Positions 1-8,808 are shown, counted from the stretch's first letter. The stretch is 54,631 nt of DNA from an uncultured Treponema sp. (GCA_947170195.1 CAMVSS010000002.1:1-54631); one strand, 5' to 3'. The notes: generated by a model not told the origin, from the sequence alone. Numbers and translations are program-made.

Positions 1-68
1 TGTTGTTCACTACCGTTGGAGCAGGTGCTTGCCATCAAAGAAGAACTTACCACAGCTCACGTATAGCT

Positions 69-3000
69 TTACGGCTCCGGCGGGTCTGTGCTGTCGTCAA
101 GAGAAACAGAGAACCATATTCTGCAACGGTCATAATGACTTATTTGCTCGCCGTTATTGTCCCAGTCAAGACTGTCAAAACTCTTATTAGATTTTAAAGC
201 TGATAAAGTTCTTGTTGTAGTGTACGCGCCTTTTGGAATGTACCCCATATTTCTTCCTGTAAAGTGATCATAGGCAGAACCAGTGTAAAAGTAGAAATTA
301 CTGTCTTTAGATGTAAGCCATACAAAATTTTTGTCAGACGGAGTGTTCCAATAGTAATTATAAGCATAGTTTCCGTCTTTTGAGCTTGATGCGCAATTAT
401 TAAATATATGCGTAAACGACATTTCATCATCGTATTCATCATCTGGATTGCCAGCTGTCAGATAAAATGTTTGTTCTGTGCAAGGACCTTCATCGACATC
501 AAGACCATACCATCCGTGCAATTGTGAATTAATCTGCACCTTTACAGGCTTAACTCTTACCCTCACTCTCGTTATCGCCGTTACGCTTTCACTTTCCTTT
601 GTAAGAGTTGCACTCAGTGTATGGTAGCCGTCGTCTAGTGTTGTTACGGCTGTCGGGTCGGTAGTAGTGCCGTCAAGCTTGAATTCCATATTCCAGCCAA
701 TATCTTCATACGGATTAGTGACACTCATGTTCAGGTTGTCGTATTGAGTATATCTGTATTTGATTACAGCATAGGTTTTATCTTCGTTGTTTTCGTCTTC
801 ATGAATTTCAGTTCCGTAAACAGTTCCGTTAGGGAACGTGCCGTCAAAGGAGAAGATGACGTTCGTAAGGTAGCCGTCGTTCGAGATGTCAAAGAGTTTC
901 AGCTGGTCTGATTGCTTTATGCTGAATTTTGCCCGCTCGTCTGCAGTCGTTGTGGCAGACGAGTCTGTAACGGAAAGAATCTGTGTTCCGTCCGCATATT
1001 CCTGCGGGGTAATCATTGCGACACTGCTTTCAGAAAGAGAGTTTTTAAGCGCAACCGTTTTTCCTGTAACAAGGTAGAGGTCGTTGTTCCTGCCGCTTCC
1101 GGCCGGAACCGAGACCGAGCCGCCGAGAGTCAGGCTTCCGTTGTTCATGAATACGCCGCCGCCTCTTGAAGCTGCGGAATTTGATTCGATGGTTCCGCCC
1201 GAAAGTTCTGTCGTTCCTGAGACATAAATTCCGCCGCCGTCTTCGGTCACGGAGTTGCCTTTTACAAGCCCGCCTGTCATTGCAAGGCTTCCGGCAACAT
1301 AGATTCCGCCGCCCTGCTCGGCAGAGTTTGCTTCTTCCGCTGAGCTTCCGCCGATTGTTCCGCCCTCAAATGTGAATGTTTTTCCGTACTCGATGAAGAC
1401 ACCGCCTCCGAATTTGTTCGCAGTGTTTCCTTTTATTACGGCCGTTCCGCCAGCAGAGACAGTTCCTCCGGCACAGTAAATTCCGCCGCCGCTTGTTGCA
1501 GTAGCCTTATTTCCCGAAATCTCTCCGCCGGTGATGCTTGTGATTCCGCTTTTTGCGTAGATTCCGCCCGCACAAGGAGATTCGTTTCCGCTTATCTTGC
1601 CCCCTGTCATCGTGAATTTCGCCTCATTACATCCTGTTTCAAATGCGACGGCTCCTCCGTCATCTTTTGCGGTGTTTCCTGAAATCTCTCCGCCGCTCAT
1701 GGTAAATGAACCTGTTCCCCGTATGTACACGCCGCCGCCAGCGACTGTTCCGCTGGAATGTGTCGCATGGTTTCCGGAGATTTTTCCATCTTCCATGATG
1801 AACTCAGCATTTTCGCAAAGGTCAATTCCTCCGCCACAGTATGCGCTGTTTCCGCTTATCTCGCCGCCTGTCATCGTGAACTTGGTTTTTCCAATGTAAA
1901 GGGAAACTCCTCCGCCATTTTTATTTGAAAAGGCCGTGTTTCCGCTGATAACGGAATCTTCATCCATGGAAACTTCTGCCGTAACAATGGCGTTTCCTTT
2001 CATACCAATGCCGCCTCCAACTCCCTCATTCTGTGAAGTTGTCTTGTTTTCCGTTATGGAGCTGCCTTCTATCGCAAGTTTCGCACAGTAAACGGCAATT
2101 CCGCCACCGTACCCAGATGACTCGTTCTTTTCGACAACAGAATTTGAAAGCGTTACGTCCGCGCCGCCTCCGATATAGATTCCTCCGCCGGACGAGGACT
2201 TACCGTTCGTAATCTTAAGATTTTTTATCGTTACGGGCTTTGAGGTTGCGATAGTGAGCACGGAGCCTTTCTTCTGACCATCAAGGATGTCAGTTTCGCT
2301 TCCCGTCGTGCCCTGAATCGTGAGTGCATTCACTTTTGAGTCGAGGCCGGACGGAAGCTCCGTCGTTGTCGCACCTGTTTTCGGAACGACGGTTCCGGTT
2401 ATGTTTATCGTGTAGTCTTTTGATGAGTCTCCGGTGGAAAGAATCGAGCTTACAACCTTTGCGACTGTCTTTGCAGGAGCGTAGAAGGATCCCGGATTTG
2501 AGTCGCTTCCGTTCGTTCCATCAACGTAGAAGTTCGTGAGGGCACTCATCTCAATCAGTTCCTGGGTAACCTCGAACGTCCCGTCGCTTTTGATCGCTGA
2601 TATCGAATTCGTCGCAGGCTCGCTCCATTCGTTCGTGGTGAGTCCGTCGTATATGTTGATGGTTTGAAATGCAGTGTAGAGGAGCTTTCGGTTTTCTGCG
2701 TCAGAAGAGTCATAAAATTTCAGCTGCACCCGGTAGATTCCTGATTTTACGCTCATGGCAGATGCAACTTCCCCCATTCCGATGACTATAACTAGATTTC
2801 CTATCGTAACATGCTTTTGCGATCCGTACAGCACGAGGCTTTTTTCTCCGCCCGTAGTAAAGTAGCCCGATGGCCAGTTTGATTCTTCCCCATCTACAAG
2901 CTGCATCGTGACTGCGTTTACGGATGACGGAACTTTTATGTCGAGCAGGACTTTCCCGCTTCCGTCTGCAGTTTGAAGTGGATTGAGCGTAAAATCCGCT

Positions 3001-3662
3001 CGGAAAATAGAGTTCTCCGCGGAAAGCGTGCGCTCAACTTCCTGTGACTTATAGATTACAGTGTCTGCCGAATCTTTTATTGTGGTCTCAAAAATCCATG
3101 TTCCGTAAGGAATGTTCATTGAAAAAGTGACGTTGCCGTCTTCGGAAGAAAAGTCCGAGGCCTCAGTTTCAACCGTTTCGCCTGTTACTGTGTTTACGGC
3201 CTTCGCGTGGTATGTGTAGCTTTCAAGATTGGTTATGTCCGAAGGAACCTGTGCCACGGCTGATTTTGAGATTTCTAGAGGGGAGAAAGTGCCGTCCGAG
3301 TCGTTTTCAGAAGATGCCGTGCCGGAAAGTGACTGGTTGTCAGCTGTTTCGCTTCCGGAAGAAAGTGATTTTCTTGCCGCGTTTACCGCAGCAACTATGC
3401 TTTCAGGATACGCGCCCTGTGGAAGAGAGACCGTGCCCGTTATCGTGGCGTATTGAACGGATTGCGTGGCGGATGAGGCCGTACTGAAATTTGAGATGAG
3501 ATTTTGCAGAAGAAGAAGTTTTTTGTTGTTTTCTGAGTTTGCAGGAGGGTCAAAAAGGTTTGAGCAGGAAGAGAGCGCGAAGACTGAAAGCGAGAGGAGA
3601 GCGGCTGCGGCAAAGGTGCGGAAAGCTTTCCTGCCCTTAGAAAATCCAAGGAAAGAATCCAT
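69..3662 (-). CDS. Large surface lipoprotein with Pmp-like beta-helix repeats
   Basis: This is a 1197-residue exported lipoprotein. The N-terminus has a basic region, a hydrophobic stretch and a lipobox-like LSSC with Cys33 as the likely lipidated residue. Residues of about 400-900 are dense in GGGIY and ISGN(T/S)A units, about fifteen or more, the pattern of chlamydial polymorphic membrane proteins and other right-handed parallel beta-helix adhesins. A C-terminal part of about 300 residues follows, with Ig-like and unassigned sequence. Role is inferred to be surface display, adhesion or polysaccharide binding; no catalytic motif was seen. An in-frame ORF extends upstream to 3815, but the ATG at 3662 is preferred because it opens directly onto the signal peptide. 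A run of eight G lies 7-14 bases before this ATG, at the ribosome-binding position. It is the last gene of its strand here and is separated from fabG by a terminator. Confidence 0.8.
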   Translation of the reverse strand: MDSFLGFSKGRKAFRTFAAAALLSLSVFALSSCSNLFDPPANSENNKKLLLLQNLISNFSTASSATQSVQYATITGTVSLPQGAYPESIVAAVNAARKSLSSGSETADNQSLSGTASSENDSDGTFSPLEISKSAVAQVPSDITNLESYTYHAKAVNTVTGETVETEASDFSSEDGNVTFSMNIPYGTWIFETTIKDSADTVIYKSQEVERTLSAENSIFRADFTLNPLQTADGSGKVLLDIKVPSSVNAVTMQLVDGEESNWPSGYFTTGGEKSLVLYGSQKHVTIGNLVIVIGMGEVASAMSVKSGIYRVQLKFYDSSDAENRKLLYTAFQTINIYDGLTTNEWSEPATNSISAIKSDGTFEVTQELIEMSALTNFYVDGTNGSDSNPGSFYAPAKTVAKVVSSILSTGDSSKDYTINITGTVVPKTGATTTELPSGLDSKVNALTIQGTTGSETDILDGQKKGSVLTIATSKPVTIKNLKITNGKSSSGGGIYIGGGADVTLSNSVVEKNESSGYGGGIAVYCAKLAIEGSSITENKTTSQNEGVGGGIGMKGNAIVTAEVSMDEDSVISGNTAFSNKNGGGVSLYIGKTKFTMTGGEISGNSAYCGGGIDLCENAEFIMEDGKISGNHATHSSGTVAGGGVYIRGTGSFTMSGGEISGNTAKDDGGAVAFETGCNEAKFTMTGGKISGNESPCAGGIYAKSGITSITGGEISGNKATATSGGGIYCAGGTVSAGGTAVIKGNTANKFGGGVFIEYGKTFTFEGGTIGGSSAEEANSAEQGGGIYVAGSLAMTGGLVKGNSVTEDGGGIYVSGTTELSGGTIESNSAASRGGGVFMNNGSLTLGGSVSVPAGSGRNNDLYLVTGKTVALKNSLSESSVAMITPQEYADGTQILSVTDSSATTTADERAKFSIKQSDQLKLFDISNDGYLTNVIFSFDGTFPNGTVYGTEIHEDENNEDKTYAVIKYRYTQYDNLNMSVTNPYEDIGWNMEFKLDGTTTDPTAVTTLDDGYHTLSATLTKESESVTAITRVRVRVKPVKVQINSQLHGWYGLDVDEGPCTEQTFYLTAGNPDDEYDDEMSFTHIFNNCASSSKDGNYAYNYYWNTPSDKNFVWLTSKDSNFYFYTGSAYDHFTGRNMGYIPKGAYTTTRTLSALKSNKSFDSLDWDNNGEQISHYDRCRIWFSVSLDDSTDPPEP

Positions 3663-3668
3663 TTGTCG

Positions 3669-3676
3669 CCCCCCCC
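3669..3676 (-). promoter_or_regulatory. Poly-G (G8) tract at the ribosome-binding position
   Basis: On the minus strand eight consecutive G residues sit six bases upstream of the lipoprotein ATG, within a GGC-G8-C context. There is no other purine-rich Shine-Dalgarno, so the tract probably serves as the ribosome-binding site. Homopolymeric G tracts upstream of tpr genes in Treponema pallidum vary in length and change expression. That precedent makes slipped-strand variation plausible here, but variation itself cannot be seen in one sequence. Confidence 0.6.
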
Positions 3677-3688
3677 GCCTATACAGAT

Positions 3689-3700
3689 ATATAGCTATAT
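3689..3700. repeat. Perfect 12-bp AT-rich palindrome upstream of the lipoprotein gene
   Basis: The bases at 3689-3700 read ATATAGCTATAT on both strands and lie about 27 bases upstream of the lipoprotein start, adjacent to the poly-G tract. The position is compatible with an operator or with part of the promoter -10 region. No regulator can be assigned. Confidence 0.35.
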
Positions 3701-3800
3701 TTAAAAAGAAACTTTTCATACTGCGCTCCGAAATTTTTTTTACTTTCCCTGATATTTTAATGCAGTTAAAAAAAAATTTCGAGTTTTTATCAACAATAAA

Positions 3801-3831
3801 AAACGGGACTTGCAAAAAAGAAGTCCCGTTT
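3801..3831 (-). terminator. Rho-independent terminator after fabG
   Basis: A perfect 11-bp stem (3801-3811 with 3821-3831) encloses a 9-base loop. On the minus strand it is followed by six T. It begins about 25 bases past the fabG stop and separates the fabD-fabG unit from the lipoprotein gene. Confidence 0.85.
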
Positions 3832-3856
3832 ACATTGCAGGTTTTGTAAGAAAAAC

Positions 3857-4600
3857 TTACGCGCCCATTCCTCCGTCAACGCCAATGACCTGTGCAGTAA
3901 CGTAGGTGCTCAAATCGCTGGCAAGGAACAAAGCTGCATTAGCGATATCTTCCGGAGTTCCGGCACGCTTGAGTGGAATCTTGTCGATCATAGCTTTCTG
4001 CAAGTCTTCCTTGAGAACAGCAGTCATGTCAGTCGCGATGAATCCCGGTGCGATTGCGTTTACGCGAACGCCACGTCCGCCGACTTCAGCCGCAAGGGAT
4101 TTTGAATATGCGATGAGACCGCCCTTCGAAGCGGCATAGTTTACCTGACCACCGTTTCCATGAATTCCGACGATAGAAGACATGTTGATGATTGATCCAG
4201 AGCGCTTCCTGATCATGTCGTTTGATACGATCTGACAGATGAGGAATGCAGAAGTCAGGTTGATTCTGAGAACATCGTCCCAGTCATCTTTTTTCATGCG
4301 GAATGAAAGTCCGTCGCGAGTGATTCCGGCATTGTTTACCAGAACATCAAATCCGCCAGCCTCAGCAAGAGCAGCCTTTACGACCTCGGTAACCTGCTCT
4401 GCGTTTCCGACATCAGCATAAATCTCATGGAAAGCGACTCCGTTTTCCTTTGCAAGAGCTTCTAAATCAGCTTTTGCAACACTCGGCTTTGAACAAAGTC
4501 CCCAGACCTCACAACCGTTTTTCAGATATGCTTCAACGATTCCACGACCGATACCACGGCTTGAACCAGTAACAAGTGCTTTTTTATTCTTCAACAACAT
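3857..4600 (-). CDS. fabG: 3-oxoacyl-[acyl-carrier-protein] reductase FabG
   Basis: This is a 247-residue short-chain dehydrogenase/reductase. It should reduce 3-oxoacyl-ACP to 3-hydroxyacyl-ACP with NADPH in cytoplasmic fatty-acid elongation. The cofactor-binding TGSSRGIG motif lies near residue 11, NNAG near residue 90, and the catalytic Ser-Tyr-Lys set appears as NMSS followed by YAASKGG. The C-terminus carries the usual FLASD and GGMGA segments. Length is normal for FabG. It starts 14 bases after the fabD stop with a strong GGAG ribosome-binding site, so the two are one operon. Other SDR enzymes share these motifs, but the fabD neighbour makes FabG the best call. Confidence 0.92.
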   Translation of the reverse strand: MLLKNKKALVTGSSRGIGRGIVEAYLKNGCEVWGLCSKPSVAKADLEALAKENGVAFHEIYADVGNAEQVTEVVKAALAEAGGFDVLVNNAGITRDGLSFRMKKDDWDDVLRINLTSAFLICQIVSNDMIRKRSGSIINMSSIVGIHGNGGQVNYAASKGGLIAYSKSLAAEVGGRGVRVNAIAPGFIATDMTAVLKEDLQKAMIDKIPLKRAGTPEDIANAALFLASDLSTYVTAQVIGVDGGMGA

Positions 4601-4614
4601 AATTTTCTCCTTTT

Positions 4615-5574
4615 TTACAGTGCGTTAATTCCGTCCCAGGTATTTACCGGAGTTGCGGCAAGTGAAGTTCCGAATTCAGTCTGTCCCCACAATCCGCTCA
4701 AAACTTTTCCCGGACCAACTTCAAGGACGTTCCAGCCATCAACGCCACCCTCAACTGAAATAACGTTTGCGAGAACAGCTTCCTCATCAGTCCACAAAAC
4801 AGGATGTGTCAGGTGGAGAACCGCGCTTGCCTTTGCATCAGCACCCTTTGTAACTTCTTTACCTGTTACGTTTGAGAACAGGTGGATTTTCGGGTCGTTG
4901 AAAGTAACGTCAGCGAGCACTTTCTCGAACTCGTCGGCAGCTTTCTGCATGAGCGGTGAATGGAACGGACCTGCAACAGCAAGACGAACGGCGCGGCGTG
5001 CACCAGCAGCCTTGGCAGCTTCCTCAGCGGCAGAGAGGGCATCAAATGTTCCAGAGATTACAGTCTGCTTTACACTGTTCATGTTTGCAGCGTAAGCGTC
5101 TTTGATTCCCTTTGCAATCTCGACAACCTTTCCAGGCTCAAGACCGAGAATTGCGCTCATGCCAGGAGCATGTCCTTCATTCTCAGCTGCAATTTCCTCA
5201 CAAACTTTCTGCATGATGAGACCGCGCTGGCGAACAACCTTGATAACGTCCTCAAAGCCAAGAACTCCTGCAGCATACAAAGCAGGGAATTCTCCCAAAG
5301 AAAATCCCATCGCAGCAGACGGCTCAATTCCCTTGTCCTTGAGGGCTGCCATTGTAGCGATTGAAGCTGTCGTGATGGCAATCTGAGAGTTGTCAGAACG
5401 GCTCAGCTCACTGGCCTCGCTGTCCCACATCAACTTTGTCATATCAAGATTTATAATTGAAGAAACATCATCGATTACCTTTTTTGCAGAAGCTGAATTT
5501 TCCGCAATGTCTTTCAACATACCAGGAGCCTGAGCGCCCTGACCTGGAAACAAAAAAGCATACTTCTTAGACAT
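4615..5574 (-). CDS. fabD: Malonyl-CoA:ACP transacylase FabD
   Basis: A 319-residue acyltransferase that moves malonyl groups from CoA to acyl-carrier protein for fatty-acid synthesis. It opens with YAFLFPGQGAQ, the family N-terminal motif. The nucleophile Ser is in GFSLGEF, where the common GHSLG form has His instead of Phe. The catalytic His is in GPFHSPLM. The ATG at 5574 is chosen because it follows a GGAG sequence and gives the usual N-terminus; an in-frame extension to 5628 lacks support. The gene leads a two-gene operon with fabG. A candidate promoter lies at 5649-5677. No acpP or fabF is adjacent. Confidence 0.92.
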   Translation of the reverse strand: MSKKYAFLFPGQGAQAPGMLKDIAENSASAKKVIDDVSSIINLDMTKLMWDSEASELSRSDNSQIAITTASIATMAALKDKGIEPSAAMGFSLGEFPALYAAGVLGFEDVIKVVRQRGLIMQKVCEEIAAENEGHAPGMSAILGLEPGKVVEIAKGIKDAYAANMNSVKQTVISGTFDALSAAEEAAKAAGARRAVRLAVAGPFHSPLMQKAADEFEKVLADVTFNDPKIHLFSNVTGKEVTKGADAKASAVLHLTHPVLWTDEEAVLANVISVEGGVDGWNVLEVGPGKVLSGLWGQTEFGTSLAATPVNTWDGINAL

Positions 5575-5648
5575 ATACCTGTTCTCCTTGTGAATCAGAT
5601 TCATGAGTTTTATTTTGACATTTTTCAAAAGAATGTCATTTTAGTGCT

Positions 5649-5677
5649 ATTTTATATAATGATTTTGTTTTATGCAA
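5649..5677 (-). promoter_or_regulatory. Candidate promoter for fabD-fabG
   Basis: On the minus strand TTGCAT (5672-5677) is followed after 17 bases by TAAAAT (5649-5654), a reasonable sigma-70 match about 75 bases upstream of the fabD ATG. It was read by eye only. Confidence 0.45.
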
Positions 5678-5699
5678 TACAAAATAAGGACGATTCCGC

Positions 5700-6731
5700 T
5701 CAGTCAAAGACAGGATAGCATTCAAAACCGGCTGTTTTCAGCTCTTTTCCGATTGTGCCATCCTTATTCTCATCAACGATAACTATATAGTAGGTCGTAC
5801 CGCTCGGACGAAGCTCAGAAGTGATTTTTGCATCAAATCCCTTTGCCTTAACTTTATCAACCAAAGCCTGGGCGTTGACTTTATCCTTGAAAAGTCCAAG
5901 CTGCTGTCGGACGATTTTTTCAGAAGAAGATTTATTGGATTTTTCTGGGGCAGATTCTTTTTTTGGCGCAGGCTCAGGAGCAACAGGCGCAGCTTCAGAA
6001 GATGTCGCAATGTCCTCGTTTTTGATGTCAGGAAGATCAACACCACTCCTTGGAACAAAATACCAGAACGGAGTCGGCAGAATTTGAACCTCGCCTTTTA
6101 CAATCGAAGCTTCCATACTGTTCGGGAAAGCTTTCTTGAGCCTGTCGGAGTAAACGGCGTCTCCGGTCAAATGCCAGAGCGTGAGCAAAACAGACGCCTT
6201 GACGCTCGACATCGAATCAAGATCCGAATACGCTTTTAAGAGCGCGACCGCTTCCTTTGTATCCGACTCATTTTTTGCCTTGCACAATGCGCTCCACTGC
6301 TCATACAGCTTCACGTGCGCAATGATTCCGGCGTCTTTTGAATTTCTGACAGATGAATTAAGGTAACTGTCAGCAGAAGTATAATCACCGGCGCAGAGTG
6401 CGCACCTTACCGCATCAACAACCAGCTGCTCGGAGCTTTTATATGGCAGCGACGGATCCGTTCCCGCAGCCCCCTGAAAACCGGCGGCCGTTGCATAGGC
6501 TTTTTGTGCATCAGCATACAGCCCGACATGCTCCAAAACTTCTCCCAAAAAAGTGTAGACGATTCTTTTTTCAGACTGAGACTGAATCTGAGCCACAGTC
6601 TTTTTAAGATAGGCGATTGAATCATCCACCGAGGATTTTTTTGCCGCCTCACCGATTACGCTTTTTGCAGTCTGGGAAAAAGCAAAAGAGATTTGAAGGA
6701 ACAGGAACAAAAGGAATACACTGCGTTTCAT
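5700..6731 (-). CDS. Exported SPOR-domain protein
   Basis: This 343-residue protein starts with a clear signal peptide (KRSVFLLFLFLQISFAFSQ). A helical repeat-like region of about residues 20-215 resembles TPR-type solenoids. A Pro/Ala/Ser/Lys-rich linker follows. The last 75 residues match a SPOR domain (QLGLFKDKVNAQALVDKVKA and the YYIVIVDE strand). SPOR domains bind denuded peptidoglycan, so a periplasmic cell-wall or division role is likely. The ATG at 6731 is used; a GTG two codons upstream (6737) is equally in frame and neither has a good Shine-Dalgarno. The gene lies 12 bases after the HTH-receiver gene and is probably co-transcribed with it and recX. Confidence 0.75.
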   Translation of the reverse strand: MKRSVFLLFLFLQISFAFSQTAKSVIGEAAKKSSVDDSIAYLKKTVAQIQSQSEKRIVYTFLGEVLEHVGLYADAQKAYATAAGFQGAAGTDPSLPYKSSEQLVVDAVRCALCAGDYTSADSYLNSSVRNSKDAGIIAHVKLYEQWSALCKAKNESDTKEAVALLKAYSDLDSMSSVKASVLLTLWHLTGDAVYSDRLKKAFPNSMEASIVKGEVQILPTPFWYFVPRSGVDLPDIKNEDIATSSEAAPVAPEPAPKKESAPEKSNKSSSEKIVRQQLGLFKDKVNAQALVDKVKAKGFDAKITSELRPSGTTYYIVIVDENKDGTIGKELKTAGFECYPVFD

Positions 6732-6743
6732 AAGCACCGTTTA

Positions 6744-7346
6744 TTACGAAAAACATTCCTCGACTAAACCCGCAAGTTCAGCCAGGTCAAGCGGCTTTTT
6801 GAGGAAACATTTTACACCCAAAGTCTTGACCTTGTTCTCAACCTCAAGATTTTCGAGCGCGGTGACAACAATGATTGCCGGATTTCCGAATTTTCCGCTC
6901 TCGTTTATTTTTTTGCAAAGCTCAAGGCCGTTTATTCCAGGCAAATCAAGATCAAGGATCAGGCAAGCAGGTTTTCGCTCGGACATCTGCGCACCGGCAT
7001 CAAATCCGTCGTAAGCCTGAAAGATATCGACTTCCGGGAATTTTTTCTTCATATACTTTGCAATAACAGCATTGAGTCCGCAGTCATCATCGACAATAAG
7101 AATAGTTTTTTCGGTAAACTTAGGATTTTTACAAAGCGCGAAAAGCTCCTGAGGAATTTTCATTTTTCGGCTGAGCATAAAATCTGTCAAATCATCAGGA
7201 TAGACTCTAAACTGACCGCCAGGGGTCTTGAAAGCCTTTAAAAATCCGCTTCTGATCCAGTTTATGGCCGTCTGATTGACCACTCCACATATTTTTGCAA
7301 CTTCCAAAGCTGAATAAACAACTGGTTTATCTTCATTCTGCTGCAT
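6744..7346 (-). CDS. HTH plus response-regulator receiver protein
   Basis: A 200-residue regulator with an unusual order. Residues 1-60 form an excisionase/MerR-like helix-turn-helix (YSALEVAKICGVVNQTAINW, then TPGGQFRVYPDDL). Residues 80-200 form a receiver domain with the acidic pair in LIVDDD, the phospho-acceptor Asp in LILDLDLPG, the conserved Thr in VVTAL and the Lys in FLKKPL. Most response regulators put the receiver first, so this is reversed. No histidine kinase is nearby. Start: the ATG at 7346 has an AAGGTGA sequence 8 bases upstream; a GTG at 7358 inside the end of recX is the alternative. It lies one base after the recX stop, so translation is probably coupled. Confidence 0.82.
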   Translation of the reverse strand: MQQNEDKPVVYSALEVAKICGVVNQTAINWIRSGFLKAFKTPGGQFRVYPDDLTDFMLSRKMKIPQELFALCKNPKFTEKTILIVDDDCGLNAVIAKYMKKKFPEVDIFQAYDGFDAGAQMSERKPACLILDLDLPGINGLELCKKINESGKFGNPAIIVVTALENLEVENKVKTLGVKCFLKKPLDLAELAGLVEECFS

Positions 7347-7347
7347 A

Positions 7348-7845
7348 TCAATCTTCACCTTTATGACTTTTTATGACCCATTGAATCATTCTGTACGGAA
7401 AGCCGCTGTCCATCAAGAATTTCAGCAACTTCTCCCCCTGCTTTCCCTGCGAGGCAGCCTTTTCATATGCCTTGATGCACAGTTCTTCTTCTGGATGATT
7501 ACTAAAATATTCGTTTATTGCGTTTTCTGCAACAGATTTTGCAATCCCTTTTGAAATAAGTTCTTTTAAAACCCTGATTTTTCCATGATTTTTGAAAGCA
7601 CAGTGATTTCGAACCCAAAAAGAGGCATACCGCGCATCATCAAGATAATGCTTTTCTTCCAAAAAATCCAATGCCGCCGTTATATTTTTTGAAGAAAATT
7701 TTTTCTGAGCAAGTTTTCTCTCAAGGCCTGCACGATACTGCTCACACCTGGCAAGATATACACCTGCCTTCTGAATGACAGCCTTATACTCAGCCTTTTC
7801 GTCCAGATATTCCTGTTGATTTTCAGCGTTTTCAAACTCATCCAT
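7348..7845 (-). CDS. recX: Regulatory protein RecX
   Basis: A 165-residue, helix-rich protein of the RecX family, which binds RecA filaments and limits strand exchange. Family features seen are the N-terminal YLARCEQYRAGLERKL, then LDFLEEKHYLDDARYA, KIRVLKELISKGI and the C-terminal LLKFLMDSGFPYRMIQWVI. Length is typical. recA is not adjacent. The stop overlaps the start region of the HTH-receiver gene. The ATG at 7845 has only a weak ribosome-binding site. Confidence 0.87.
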   Translation of the reverse strand: MDEFENAENQQEYLDEKAEYKAVIQKAGVYLARCEQYRAGLERKLAQKKFSSKNITAALDFLEEKHYLDDARYASFWVRNHCAFKNHGKIRVLKELISKGIAKSVAENAINEYFSNHPEEELCIKAYEKAASQGKQGEKLLKFLMDSGFPYRMIQWVIKSHKGED

Positions 7846-7927
7846 AGGCGCAAGTTTTGCGGAACGAGACTGCAGCCAAGTTTTTGAGCCAAGTCAGATT
7901 TTCGTCCGCCGCATTTAAAATAAATAA

Positions 7928-7949
7928 CGCCAGCAAAAAATTGCCGGCG
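7928..7949 (-). terminator. Terminator after rplM-rpsI
   Basis: A 9-bp stem with one G-U pair (7928-7936 with 7941-7949) and a 4-base loop is followed on the minus strand by TTATTTATTTT. It starts 22 bases past the rpsI stop. Confidence 0.75.
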
Positions 7950-7971
7950 CTGATTGATAAGAAAATTTTGC

Positions 7972-8367
7972 TTATCGTTTGCTGAACTGGAAGCGGCGGC
8001 GTGCACCACGCTGACCGTACTTCTTTCGCTCAACCATACGAGAATCTCGTGTGAGGAATCCGTTAGCCTTGAGTGATGTGCGAGCATCCGGATCAATCTG
8101 GAGCAATGCTCTTGAGATTCCGTGCAAGCAAGCTGCAGCCTGTCCCTTAAGACCGCCACCCTGAACGTTAATCAGGATGTCATATTTGTTCTCGTAGCTA
8201 GTTACGAGGAGAGGCTGATGAACTGTGCGAACCTGAGCCTCAGTCGGGAAATATTCTGCAACATCTTTTCCGTTTACAACGATTTTGCCAGAGCCTTCAC
8301 GAACGAAAACACGAGCAACTGATGTCTTTCTTCTACCTGTTCCGATTGCAATGTTTTTTACTGCCAT
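7972..8367 (-). CDS. rpsI: 30S ribosomal protein S9
   Basis: A 131-residue ribosomal protein S9. Recognised by the N-terminal [13 protein letters not shown], the central [10 protein letters not shown] and the basic C-terminus ending [16 protein letters not shown], whose terminal SKR reaches the decoding P site in known ribosomes. It begins 12 bases after the rplM stop with a GGAG ribosome-binding site, the usual rplM-rpsI pair. Confidence 0.97.
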   Translation of the reverse strand: MAVKNIAIGTGRRKTSVARVFVREGSGKIVVNGKDVAEYFPTEAQVRTVHQPLLVTSYENKYDILINVQGGGLKGQAAACLHGISRALLQIDPDARTSLKANGFLTRDSRMVERKKYGQRGARRRFQFSKR

Positions 8368-8379
8368 GACCGACTCCTA

Positions 8380-8808
8380 TTACAACTCAATTGGTGTTGG
8401 GTTCTGTGATGCATGTGGATGCTCAGAACCAGCATAAATTTTTACGTTTGCCATGAGTTTGCGTCCGAGACGACCGTTTGGCAACATTCCAGCGATTGTG
8501 CGTGAAAGAGGATCAGTAGGATGTTTTTCCAACAACTTTTCGAATGTGTAGCTGCGGAGACCGCCTACGAAACCAGTGTAGTGACGATAGAGTTTTTCAG
8601 TTGCTTTATTGCCTGAAACTGCAACTTTCTCAGCATTGATGATTACTACATAGTCACCCATTTCCTGGTTAGGAGTGAAAGTAGGTTTGTTTTTTCCGCG
8701 AAGAAGCATTGCAACTTTAGCTGCAACGCGTCCGAGTGGTTTTCCGGCAGCATCGATGATGTACCAGTCGCGTTTCTGATCTTTTTCGTTTACGAAAATA
8801 GTTTTCAT
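8380..8808 (-). CDS. rplM: 50S ribosomal protein L13
   Basis: A 142-residue ribosomal protein L13, an early 50S assembly protein. Diagnostic segments are DWYIIDAAGKPLGRVA, GDYVVIINAEKV and GMLPNGRLGRKLM. It starts 6 bases after an AAAGGT ribosome-binding site. It is first in the operon with rpsI. Its 143-base upstream region contains a hairpin at 8874-8896 that may be part of a regulatory leader. Confidence 0.97.
   Translation of the reverse strand: MKTIFVNEKDQKRDWYIIDAAGKPLGRVAAKVAMLLRGKNKPTFTPNQEMGDYVVIINAEKVAVSGNKATEKLYRHYTGFVGGLRSYTFEKLLEKHPTDPLSRTIAGMLPNGRLGRKLMANVKIYAGSEHPHASQNPTPIEL

Noticed and set aside
3-197. 64-codon plus-strand ORF at the window start
   Set aside because: It overlaps the end of the lipoprotein gene on the other strand. 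The Arg-rich product has no feature of a real gene.
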